Positions 1 to 8,077 of a stretch of 64,000 nucleotides of DNA are shown in pieces. How positions within the stretch are numbered: the stretch's first letter is position 1; the number at the start of each line of letters is the position of its first letter. The position numbers and the translations under genes are program-made. The notes under the pieces were generated by a model. The model did not search any database, was not told the origin of the DNA, and worked only from the letters and a program-made list of their open reading frames with translations. This DNA comes from DATAZK01 sp965199805 (GTDB lineage Bacteria; Actinomycetota; Actinomycetes; Frankiales; Frankiaceae): assembly GCA_965199805.1 (NCBI GenBank), contig CBDATO010000001.1, positions 1,240,001 to 1,304,000 on the forward strand, read 5' to 3'.

Positions 1-1197
1 CGAGAGGTCGTTGGCCTCGGTGTCGCCGGCCCGGACCAGGGTGACGATGCCGAAAGCCGCGATGGTCGTGAAGCCGTAGGTCACCAGGTAGAACATCGAG
101 CTCGAGATGCCGGCCGTGCTGGACGACGCGACGCCGACCAGAATGAAGCCGGCATGAGCGATGGCCGAGTAGGCGAGCATGCGCTTCACGTCGCGCTGGG
201 TGATCGCGATGATCGCGCCGACCGCCATGGTGAGGATGGCGATCGCCCAGACGACGGGCCGCCAGTCCCAGCGCAGCGGACCGAAGCCGACGTACAGCAC
301 CCGGATCAGCGCCCCGAAGGCGGCCACCTTGGTGCCGGCGGCCATGAAGGCCGTGACCGATGTGGGCGAGCCCTGGTAGACGTCCGGGGTCCAGGAGTGG
401 AACGGCGCGGCACCGATCTTGAAGAATAGTCCGACACCGAGCAGGGCCAGGCCGAGGTACAGCAGGATGTCGTTGCTGCCGGCCAGCGCGGTGGCGTCGG
501 CGATCCCGCCGAGCGTCACGGTGCCCGCGAAGCCGTAGATGAGCGCGAGGCCGTAGACGAAGAAGCCGGACGAGAAGGCACCCAGCAGGAAGTACTTGAC
601 CGCTGCTTCCTGCGACAGGAGCCGGCGGCGGCGGGCGAGCCCGGCCATCAGGTAGAGCGGGAGCGACAGGATCTCCAGCGCGACGAACATGACGAGCAGC
701 GTGTTCGAGGCGGCGAAGAGCATCATCCCGGCGACGGCGAATGCCATCAGCGGGTAGATCTCGGTCTGCGTCTCGGGGCTGGACTGCTGCGCCTTGGCGC
801 CGGTGGTGCCGGGCACGACCGACGCCTTCGCCACCAGCGAGTTGATCTTCGGCTCGGCGACGAGCATCACCGAGGCGATGCCGAGGGCGAGCACCGTGCC
901 CTGCATGAACAGGGCCGGGCCGTCGAGGGCGACCGAGCCGGCCGCGAGGATCTCGCGGTGGTTGTGCAGCAGACCGACCGCCACGAGCGCGGCGGCGAAG
1001 CCCACGATGACGATCGCGGGCTGCACCGTGCGGCGGTAGCGGTTCGGCAGGAACGCCTCGACGAGGATCCCGACCAGGGCGACGCCGAAGACGATCAGCA
1101 GCGGCGACAGCGCGCCGTACTGCAGTGACGGCACTTTGATCTTCTCTGCCGCGGCGGAGAGGTGTTCAGCTGGTGCCGCCGTGAGCAGCGGGGTCAT
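1..1197 (-). CDS. nuoN: NADH-quinone oxidoreductase subunit N (3' end outside window)
   Basis: Antiporter-like membrane subunit of complex I, one of three proton-translocating subunits in the membrane arm. The ATG at 1197 overlaps the nuoM stop by four bases (ATGA), and 399 codons are present before the left edge cuts the gene. The visible protein is strongly hydrophobic with many membrane segments and carries the family motifs KIGAAPFHSWTPDVYQGSP and QRDVKRMLAYSAIAHAG. It is the last gene of the canonical nuoA-N order, transcribed right to left. Identity rests on motifs and operon position; the C-terminus is not visible. Confidence 0.96.
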   Translation of the reverse strand, partial: MTPLLTAAPAEHLSAAAEKIKVPSLQYGALSPLLIVFGVALVGILVEAFLPNRYRRTVQPAIVIVGFAAALVAVGLLHNHREILAAGSVALDGPALFMQGTVLALGIASVMLVAEPKINSLVAKASVVPGTTGAKAQQSSPETQTEIYPLMAFAVAGMMLFAASNTLLVMFVALEILSLPLYLMAGLARRRRLLSQEAAVKYFLLGAFSSGFFVYGLALIYGFAGTVTLGGIADATALAGSNDILLYLGLALLGVGLFFKIGAAPFHSWTPDVYQGSPTSVTAFMAAGTKVAAFGALIRVLYVGFGPLRWDWRPVVWAIAILTMAVGAIIAITQRDVKRMLAYSAIAHAGFILVGVASSSTAGISSSMFYLVTYGFTTIAAFGIVTLVRAGDTEANDLS

Positions 1198-2912
1198 TTG
1201 GAGGCTCCGCTCGAGACCGCGGTGGGCGCGGGATCGTTCTGGTCGATGTGTGCCAACGTGGCGTTCACCGCGGGCCGGATGATGTCGAGCACCGGCTTCG
1301 GGTAGACGCCGAGGAAGACGATCAGCGCGATCAGCGGGGCGACGGCGACCGTCTCGCGAAGGGACAGGTCCTTCACGGGGCCGGTGCGCCGGACGCCGCC
1401 GGGGGTGACCGGCTCGTCGAGCGACGGATCCGGATCGTCGGGTCCGTGCACGCCCGGGCCGGCCTTCGGCCCGATCGGGCTGGAGGGCAACGCGTATATG
1501 GTCGTGTGCTGGGCGACATCGTGCCCGCTCGAGCTGCTGCTCGGCGCGGGTGGCCCGGCCCAGGCGGGACGGGGACCGGTCAGCGTGCGCTGGATCAGGT
1601 AGAGCACGTAGACCGCGGCGAGCACGATGCCGACCGTCGCGACGATCGCCAACGCCCGGTAGCGGGTGAAGGTGCCGACGAGGACCAGGAACTCGCTGAC
1701 GAAGGTCGACAGCCCCGGCAGCGACAGCGCCGAGAGGCCGGCGATGAGCATGACGCCACCGAGGCGGGGGGTCACCTGGAACATGCCGCGGTAGCCGTCG
1801 ACGTCACGGGTGCCGCGGCGGGCGATCAGGAAGCCGACGCAGAGGAAGAGGGCGCCCGTCGAGAGGCCGTGGTTGACCATGTACAGCACGGCGCCCGTAC
1901 CGGCCTGGCTGGTCAGGGCGTACGTGCCGAGGGCGATGAACCCGAAGTGGGCGAGCGACGTGTAGGACACCAGCCGCTTCATGTCGCGCTGGCCGATGGC
2001 GAGCAGGGCGCCGTAGAAGATGCCGACCACCGCCATCGACAGCACCAGCGGTGCGAAGTACCGCGACGCGTCGGGGAACAGCGGGATGCAGTAGCGGATC
2101 AGGCCGAAGGTGCCGATCTTGTCGAGCACACCCACCAGCAGCACCGCGCCCCCGACGGGCGCTTCCGCACCGGCGTCGGGCAGCCAGGTGTGGAAGGGGA
2201 ACAGCGGCGCCTTGATCGCGAAGGCGATGAAGAAGCCGGCGAAGAGCAGCTTCTGCACGCCGGGCGTGATCTCGATGTTCTGCAGGGTCGTGAAGTCGAA
2301 GGTGCCGACACCGTGCTGCGTGGAGACCACGTACAGGCCGATGACGGCGGCCAGCATGATCAGCCCGCCGAACAGGCTGTAGAGCAGGAACTTCACGGCG
2401 GCGTACTGACGCTGCGGGCCGCCGTAGCTGCCGATGATGAAGTACATCGGGATGAGGATGACTTCGAAGAAGACGTAGAAGAGGAAGACGTCGAGCGAGC
2501 AGAAGACGCCGACCATGCCGCACTCGAGCGCGAGGATCAGCGCGAAGTACCCGCCGACCGAGCGCCGGCCGCTGGCGGCCACCGCGTCGACCTCGTCCCA
2601 CGACGCCAGGATCACGACCGGGACCAGCAGCGCGGCGAGCCCGATGAGCACCAGGGCGATGCCGTCGACGCCGACCTCGTAGTGGACCCCGAACGCCTTG
2701 ATCCAGTCGTGGCGCTGGAAGAACTGGTAACCGGGCTTGTTCGCGTCGAAGTCGATCATCATTACGATCGCGAGCACGAACTCGACCAGCGAGACGCCGA
2801 GAGCGGTCTGCTTCGCCAGTCGCGGGTTCGTCTTCGGGATCAGCGCGGTGAGCACCGCGCCGACCGCCGGGACAATGAGCAGGATCGTCAACCAAGGCAT
2901 GGCGCTGCTCAT
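1194..2912 (-). CDS. nuoM: NADH-quinone oxidoreductase subunit M
   Basis: Second antiporter-like proton channel of complex I, 572 residues with about 14 membrane segments. The ATG at 2912 overlaps the nuoL stop (ATGA), which fixes the start; the longer reading frame upstream is a shadow of nuoL. Family motifs include KAPLFPFHTWLPDAGAEAPV and KRLVSYTSLAHFGFIALG. Between the last two helices lies a Pro/Ser/Gly-rich hydrophilic insert of about 69 residues (roughly 446-514), making the protein longer than the usual 500-525. The insert contains no motif I recognise and is probably a solvent-exposed loop. Confidence 0.97.
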   Translation of the reverse strand: MSSAMPWLTILLIVPAVGAVLTALIPKTNPRLAKQTALGVSLVEFVLAIVMMIDFDANKPGYQFFQRHDWIKAFGVHYEVGVDGIALVLIGLAALLVPVVILASWDEVDAVAASGRRSVGGYFALILALECGMVGVFCSLDVFLFYVFFEVILIPMYFIIGSYGGPQRQYAAVKFLLYSLFGGLIMLAAVIGLYVVSTQHGVGTFDFTTLQNIEITPGVQKLLFAGFFIAFAIKAPLFPFHTWLPDAGAEAPVGGAVLLVGVLDKIGTFGLIRYCIPLFPDASRYFAPLVLSMAVVGIFYGALLAIGQRDMKRLVSYTSLAHFGFIALGTYALTSQAGTGAVLYMVNHGLSTGALFLCVGFLIARRGTRDVDGYRGMFQVTPRLGGVMLIAGLSALSLPGLSTFVSEFLVLVGTFTRYRALAIVATVGIVLAAVYVLYLIQRTLTGPRPAWAGPPAPSSSSSGHDVAQHTTIYALPSSPIGPKAGPGVHGPDDPDPSLDEPVTPGGVRRTGPVKDLSLRETVAVAPLIALIVFLGVYPKPVLDIIRPAVNATLAHIDQNDPAPTAVSSGASK

Positions 2913-4849
2913 CCGATCCGCAGGAGCAGGAAGGCGCCGGCCAATGCGACGACCCCCCCGAGCATGGACAGGGCATAGGAGCGCACGAACCCGGTCTGGG
3001 TCCGCCGCATACGTCCGGACAGGCCACCGACACCGGCGGCGATCGACCGGACGAGGCCGTCGACCCCGTTGTTGTCGACGAACGGCAGCACCCGCGTGAG
3101 CCACTGGCCGGGCCGCATGAGGAGGGCCTCGTTGGCGGCGTCGGTGTAGAGGTTGGCGCGCGCTGCCTTCGTGAAGGGGGTGACCTCGACCGGCGTGAGC
3201 ACCGAGACAGCGCGGCGGCCGTAGCGGAAGACACCGCCGGAGACGCCGCCGACGACCACGAGCAGCGTCAGGATGGTGATCACGGTCGGGGAGATGGTGT
3301 GGACCCCCTCCTCCGCCGACTCACCGAGCACCGGCGACAGCCAGTGCTGCACGCTGCCGCCGAGCACCATCAGGCCACCGGCGAAGACCGAGCCGACCGC
3401 AAGGATGATCATCGGGATGGTCATCGTCGACGGGGACTCGTGCGGGTGGAACTCCGGACGCCAGCGCGGCTTGCCGTGGAACGTCATGACGAAGATGCGC
3501 GTCATGTAGAAGGCGGTCAGGCCGGCGCCGACGAGGGCGACGGTGCCGAGCAGCGCGCCGCTTGTCCCGCCCTTGTCGAACGCGGCCTCGATGATCTTGT
3601 CCTTGGTGAAGAACCCGGAGAACGGCGGGCAGCCGATGATCGCGAGGAAGCCCAACCCGGTGGTCGCCCAGGTGATCGGCATGACCTTCCACAGCCCGCC
3701 GAACCGGCGGGCGTCGACCGTGTCGTTCATGGCGTGCATGACCGACCCGGCGCCGAGGAACAGGCCGGCCTTGAAGAAGCCGTGGGCGACGAGGTGCATG
3801 ATCGCCAGCGCATACCCGGCTGGGCCGAGCCCGACGGCGACGAACATGTACCCGATCTGGCTGACCGTGGAGTAGGCGAAGACCTTCTTGATGTCGTCGT
3901 AGACGCAGCCGATGATGCAGCCGTACAGGAGCGTGATCGCGCCGATGATCAACACGACCGTGCGGGCCGACGGCGAACCGTCGAAGATCGGCGCCGAACG
4001 CGCGATCAGGTAGACGCCGGCGGTGACCATCGTCGCGGCATGGATCAGCGCCGACACGGGGGTCGGGCCCTCCATGGCGTCCGGCAGCCAGGTCTGCAAC
4101 GGGAACTGCCCGGACTTGCCGCACGCGCCGACGAGCAACAGGATCGCGATCGCGGTGAAGCTCGTCTTGTTCAGGTCGCCCGTGCCGCTGAAGACCGCCT
4201 CGAAGCTCGTGCTGCCGAGCGTCGCGAACATCGTCATGATCGCCAGCGCGAGACCGACGTCGCCGACCCGGTTGGCGTAGAAGGCCTTGTTGGCGGCGGT
4301 GGCGGCGCTCGGCTTGTAGACCCAGAACTGGATGAGCAGGTAGGACGACAGACCCACCATCTCCCAGCCGAGGTACAGCGTGAGGTAGGAGTTGCCGAGG
4401 ACCAGCAGGAGCATGGACGCGAGGAACAGGTTCAGGAACGCGAAGAAGCGTCGCCGTCCCGGGTCGTGCGACATGTAGCCGAGCGAGTAGATGTGGATCA
4501 GCGTGCCGACACCCGTGATGAGCAGGATGAACACGCCGGAGAGCTGGTCGAGCAGGAGCCCCGCGTCGACCTGGAAGCCGTTGACCGGGATCCAGTTCCA
4601 CAGCGTCTCGCTGATCGACCGGTTCGTGCCGGCCCGGCCCTGCAGCGCGAAGAACATGATCACGGCGACGACGAAGCTGCCTGCCGACATCAGGATCGCG
4701 AGGTAGTGGCCCCACTTGTCGGTGCGCTTGCCACCGAGGAGCAGGACCGCAGCACCCAGCAGGGGCAGGGCGATCAGCAGCCACAGCAGCTTGAACGTGC
4801 CACTGGCGGCGGCGTAACGAACGCTCTCGGCAGCCTGGAGGTGGGTCAC
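2909..4849 (-). CDS. nuoL: NADH-quinone oxidoreductase subunit L
   Basis: Distal antiporter-like proton channel of complex I, 646 residues, a normal length for the family, with the long lateral helix expected near the C-terminus. Motifs seen include GWEMVGLSSYLLIQFW, KSGQFPLQTWLPDAMEGPTP and the helix-broken transmembrane cores. The GTG start at 4849 overlaps the stop of a 27-codon ORF (4846-4929) by four bases, imitating the other nuo junctions. There is no convincing ribosome binding site directly upstream, so translation probably depends on coupling. The gene ends in an ATGA overlap with nuoM. Confidence 0.96.
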   Translation of the reverse strand: MTHLQAAESVRYAAASGTFKLLWLLIALPLLGAAVLLLGGKRTDKWGHYLAILMSAGSFVVAVIMFFALQGRAGTNRSISETLWNWIPVNGFQVDAGLLLDQLSGVFILLITGVGTLIHIYSLGYMSHDPGRRRFFAFLNLFLASMLLLVLGNSYLTLYLGWEMVGLSSYLLIQFWVYKPSAATAANKAFYANRVGDVGLALAIMTMFATLGSTSFEAVFSGTGDLNKTSFTAIAILLLVGACGKSGQFPLQTWLPDAMEGPTPVSALIHAATMVTAGVYLIARSAPIFDGSPSARTVVLIIGAITLLYGCIIGCVYDDIKKVFAYSTVSQIGYMFVAVGLGPAGYALAIMHLVAHGFFKAGLFLGAGSVMHAMNDTVDARRFGGLWKVMPITWATTGLGFLAIIGCPPFSGFFTKDKIIEAAFDKGGTSGALLGTVALVGAGLTAFYMTRIFVMTFHGKPRWRPEFHPHESPSTMTIPMIILAVGSVFAGGLMVLGGSVQHWLSPVLGESAEEGVHTISPTVITILTLLVVVGGVSGGVFRYGRRAVSVLTPVEVTPFTKAARANLYTDAANEALLMRPGQWLTRVLPFVDNNGVDGLVRSIAAGVGGLSGRMRRTQTGFVRSYALSMLGGVVALAGAFLLLRIG

Positions 4850-4929
4850 CGGGCTCTCACGACGGTTTGACTCGCCTTCTCGTTCACCGGCTCGGATGCC
4901 GTGTCAGGGGTGCTTCGGGGGGCGTGCAT
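4846..4929 (-). CDS. 27-codon ORF bridging nuoK and nuoL
   Basis: An ATG seven bases after the nuoK stop opens a 27-residue frame (MHAPRSTPDTASEPVNEKAS and seven more) that ends in a TGA overlapping the nuoL GTG as GTGA. This reproduces the four-base overlap seen at most other nuo junctions and fills the only sizeable gap in the membrane-arm genes. The peptide is hydrophilic and matches no family I know. It may be a coupling device rather than a functional peptide. The ribosome binding site is weak, so translation is unproven. Confidence 0.35.
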   Translation of the reverse strand: MHAPRSTPDTASEPVNEKASQTVVRAR

Positions 4930-4936
4930 GAGCCGA

Positions 4937-5236
4937 TCAGTACTTCAGCAGGTTCGTGTCGTCGACGGAGGCCGTCTGACGCGTACGGAAGATGGTCAGG
5001 ATGATCGCGAGGCCCACGACGACCTCGGCCGCCGCGACCACCATCACGAAGAACGCGATGATCTGGCCGTCGAGCGTGCCCTTCATACGCGAGAACGTGA
5101 CCAGAGTCAGGTTCGCCGCGTTGAGCATGAGCTCGATCGACATGAAGACCACGATCGCGTTACGCCGCAGCAGCACGCCGACGGTACCGATCGCGAACAG
5201 CGCCGCCGCGAGCAGCAGGTAGTTACCCGGGTTCAT
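4937..5236 (-). CDS. nuoK: NADH-quinone oxidoreductase subunit K
   Basis: Small three-helix membrane subunit of complex I (99 residues, the usual size), homologous to MrpC and mitochondrial ND4L. The conserved acidic residues in helices 2 and 3 are visible in the contexts SIELMLNAANL and VAAAEVVVGLAI; they line the proton path between the quinone site and the antiporter modules. The ATG at 5236 overlaps the nuoJ stop (ATGA). Confidence 0.97.
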   Translation of the reverse strand: MNPGNYLLLAAALFAIGTVGVLLRRNAIVVFMSIELMLNAANLTLVTFSRMKGTLDGQIIAFFVMVVAAAEVVVGLAIILTIFRTRQTASVDDTNLLKY

Positions 5237-6090
5237 TCGTCTCCCGCGCTTCCTGGCACTCGCGCGCCGCCACCGACACGGTCACGTGACGGCAGCTCCG
5301 CAAGACCGCGCTCGCCACCGTCCACGCGCGCCGGACGGAACTCCTCCGGCAGCCGCTCGTCGATCGTCTCCTGGAACTGGGCCGCGACACTGTTGCGCGC
5401 CGGCCGCCCGTCGGGCAGCAGGGCGGGGCGGTCGACCGCGTCGTGCAGCGCATAGACGCCCGGACCCGGCAGCGGGGTGACGGGACCGTCGAGCCCCCGC
5501 GTACGCGAGATCGAACGCTCGCGCTGGGTGCGCCGGTTGGGCTTTTCCCGGTGGCCGAGCACCATGGCACCGACCGCCGCCACGATGAGCAGCGCCGAGA
5601 TGACCTCGAACGGCCACACGTAGGAGCTGAACAGCAGCTTGGCGATCGCGTTGACGTTGTTGTTGAACCCGTCCTCGCCGAGGCCCTGGAACTGCGGCTT
5701 CGCGATGGTGCGGGCGATCGGGAAGATCAGCATCCCGGCGAAGCCCAGCCCGAGCAGGATCGCCGCCGGCCGCTGACCACGCAGCGTCTCCGTCAGTGAG
5801 TCGGAGAAGTCGACGCCGATCAACATGATCACGAACAGGAACAAGACCATGATCGCGCCGGCGTAGACGATGACCTGGACCAACCCGAGGAACGGGGCGT
5901 CCTGGATCACGTAGAAGACGGCCAGGCAGAACATCACCAGCACGAGCCACAGGGCCGCGTGCACCGCATTGCGCGACAGGATCATCCCGAAGGCACCGGC
6001 GAGGGCGACCGGCGCGAGGATCCAGAAGATGGCCGCTTCGGTGGTGCCCGTGCGCGTGAAGGCCTCGGCCAGGACGAGCGACGAGCTCAT
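5233..6090 (-). CDS. nuoJ: NADH-quinone oxidoreductase subunit J
   Basis: Five-helix membrane subunit of complex I (ND6 homologue), 285 residues. The first 170 or so residues contain the helices and the motif VYAGAIMVLFLFVIMLIGVD, the pi-bulge helix thought to gate proton transfer. The remaining 110 residues are a charged Arg/Pro-rich cytoplasmic tail absent from E. coli NuoJ (184 residues). To my knowledge similar lengths occur in Streptomyces. Four-base overlaps join it to nuoI and nuoK. Confidence 0.96.
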   Translation of the reverse strand: MSSSLVLAEAFTRTGTTEAAIFWILAPVALAGAFGMILSRNAVHAALWLVLVMFCLAVFYVIQDAPFLGLVQVIVYAGAIMVLFLFVIMLIGVDFSDSLTETLRGQRPAAILLGLGFAGMLIFPIARTIAKPQFQGLGEDGFNNNVNAIAKLLFSSYVWPFEVISALLIVAAVGAMVLGHREKPNRRTQRERSISRTRGLDGPVTPLPGPGVYALHDAVDRPALLPDGRPARNSVAAQFQETIDERLPEEFRPARVDGGERGLAELPSRDRVGGGARVPGSAGDE

Positions 6091-6698
6091 TCCCCGCCTC
6101 CTTCTGCCCGGGCGTCCGAGGTCGGCGGCGCGTGGTGCAGGAAGGCGGCCGGCTCGTCGTACGCGTCCCGCTCGTCGGCGGGCGGGACCGGCTTGTAGTC
6201 GGGCTGACGTCGGAAGTAGTCCTGCTCGGTGTCGCCGAGCCGCATCGCGTGCGGCGGCCGCTCCATGCCCGGCCGCAGCGGCGCCAGCAGCTGCTCCTTC
6301 GTGAAGATCAGGTCGCGCCGGTTGTCGTCGGCCAGCTCGTACTCGTTGCCCATGGTGAGGGCGCGGGTCGGGCAGGCCTCGATGCAGAGACCGCAGAAAA
6401 TGCAGCGCAGGTAGTTGATCTGGTAGATCGCGCCGTAGCGCTCACCCGGGGAGAAGCGCGCGTCCTCGGTGTTGTCCCGGCCCTCGACGTAGATGGCGTC
6501 GGCCGGGCAGGCCCAGGCGCACAGCTCGCAGCCGACGCACTTCTCGAGACCGTCGTCATGCCGGTTGAGGACGTGACGGCCGTGGTAGCGCGGCGCCGTC
6601 GGCTTCTTGACTTCGGGATACAGCTCGGTGGTGACCTTCTTGAACATCGTCGAGAAGGTGACCCCGAACCCCTTGACCGGGTCGAAGAACTGGCTCAT
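6087..6698 (-). CDS. nuoI: NADH-quinone oxidoreductase subunit I
   Basis: Peripheral-arm ferredoxin-like subunit carrying two 4Fe-4S clusters (N6a, N6b) that pass electrons to NuoB. Both binding motifs are intact: CVGCELCAWACP and CIFCGLCIEACP. The ATG at 6698 overlaps the nuoH stop (ATGA) and gives 203 residues; the longer frame upstream lies inside nuoH. The last 50 residues form a hydrophilic tail typical of actinobacterial NuoI. Confidence 0.97.
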   Translation of the reverse strand: MSQFFDPVKGFGVTFSTMFKKVTTELYPEVKKPTAPRYHGRHVLNRHDDGLEKCVGCELCAWACPADAIYVEGRDNTEDARFSPGERYGAIYQINYLRCIFCGLCIEACPTRALTMGNEYELADDNRRDLIFTKEQLLAPLRPGMERPPHAMRLGDTEQDYFRRQPDYKPVPPADERDAYDEPAAFLHHAPPTSDARAEGGGE

Positions 6699-8077
6699 GT
6701 GCGATCGTCCTCGGACGCGGGCGGCGGTGAGTACGGAACCGCTGCCGGCGGGCTGGTAGGCGGTGATGTGGTGGGACGGGCGCTGGTCGGGGCGCCGGCG
6801 AGGGCACCCGCCAAGACCCGCGGGGACTCCTTCGGGACGGGCGGCCACGGGATGGCGTCGAGACTCGGCGCCGAGGCCACCTTCTCGCGCTCGACGGCCT
6901 CCTCCCGCTCGCGGCGCGCCCGACCACCCGGATCGATGAGCAGACCGAGCAGGACGACGCCGATGACGATCCCGGCTCCGATGAACCACGGCGTGCGGTC
7001 GTCGACGACGTCGAAGATCGTACGGAACGTCGCCACGATCATGATCCAGACGATGGCGACCGGGATGAGGACCCGCCAGCCGAAGCGCATGAACTGGTCG
7101 TACCGGAGGCGGGGAAGCGTTCCGCGCAGCCAGATGTAGAAGAACAGGAAGCCGAGGACCTTGAGGAAGAACCAGATCATCGGGAAGTAGCCGTGCGCCG
7201 CGCCGGCCCAGAGGCTGACCGGCCACACCGGCCGCCAGCCGCCGAGGAACAGCGTTGTGGCCAGCGCCGAGACGGTGACCATGTTGACGTACTCGGCGAG
7301 GAAGAACAGCGCGAACTTGATCGACGAGTACTCGGTGTGGAAACCGCCGACCAGCTCGGACTCGGCCTCGGGGAGGTCGAACGGGGCGCGGTTGGTCTCA
7401 CCCACCATGCAGATGACGTAGATGACGAACGACACGGGCAGCGCCCACGCATACCAGTGGTCGGACTGACTCGCCACCACCCCGCTGGTCGACAGCGTGC
7501 CGGAGTAGAGGAAGACCGGGACGAGGGCGAGACCCATGCCGACCTCGTACGAGATCACCTGGGCCGACGAGCGCAGGCCACCGAGCAGCGGATACGTCGA
7601 GCCGCTCGACCAGCCGGACAGGATGAGGCCGTACACGCCGAGCGACGACATCGCCAGGATGAACAGCACGCCGACCGGCAGGTCGGTGAGCTGCAGCGCC
7701 GACTTGTGGCCGCCGATCGACACCTCGGGCCCGAACGGAACGACGCTGAAGGCGAGGAACGCGGGCACCACCGACAGGATCGGGGCCAGCAGGTAGACCG
7801 GCTTGTCGACGAGCGCCGGGATGATGTCTTCCTTCAGCATCAGCTTGATGCCGTCGGCCAGCGACTGGAGCGAGCCCCGCGGACCGACCCGGTTGGGGCC
7901 GACCCGCTGCTGCATCCGGGCCACCACGATGCGCTCCGCGACGATCGTGAAGAGCGTCAGCAGCACCAGGATCAGGAAGACGATGAAGACCTTGATCAGG
8001 ATGATCCACCAGACGTCACGGCCGAAGCTCGTGAGATCCGGGGGCGTGTCGAAGGTGGCAGCCAGTGGAGCTCTCAC
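6695..8077 (-). CDS. nuoH: NADH-quinone oxidoreductase subunit H
   Basis: Membrane subunit that forms the quinone-binding chamber together with NuoB and NuoD. It has 460 residues, with eight or more membrane helices and the family motifs RMQQRVGPNRVGPRGSLQSL and ETNRAPFDLPEAESELVGGF. After the last helix there is a Pro/Ala/Ser-rich cytoplasmic tail of about 75 residues, which I take as lineage-typical. The GTG start at 8077 overlaps the nuoG stop (GTGA). Confidence 0.97.
   Translation of the reverse strand: MRAPLAATFDTPPDLTSFGRDVWWIILIKVFIVFLILVLLTLFTIVAERIVVARMQQRVGPNRVGPRGSLQSLADGIKLMLKEDIIPALVDKPVYLLAPILSVVPAFLAFSVVPFGPEVSIGGHKSALQLTDLPVGVLFILAMSSLGVYGLILSGWSSGSTYPLLGGLRSSAQVISYEVGMGLALVPVFLYSGTLSTSGVVASQSDHWYAWALPVSFVIYVICMVGETNRAPFDLPEAESELVGGFHTEYSSIKFALFFLAEYVNMVTVSALATTLFLGGWRPVWPVSLWAGAAHGYFPMIWFFLKVLGFLFFYIWLRGTLPRLRYDQFMRFGWRVLIPVAIVWIMIVATFRTIFDVVDDRTPWFIGAGIVIGVVLLGLLIDPGGRARREREEAVEREKVASAPSLDAIPWPPVPKESPRVLAGALAGAPTSARPTTSPPTSPPAAVPYSPPPASEDDRT

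Noticed and set aside
1248..2978. Long plus-strand open frame (576 codons) opposite nuoM
   Set aside because: Charged Asp/Gln/Arg-rich translation typical of the antisense frame of a GC-rich gene; no motif, and nuoM on the other strand is certain. The same applies to other long shadows, for instance 3299-4870, 8344-10518, 30959-32566 and 57414-59162.
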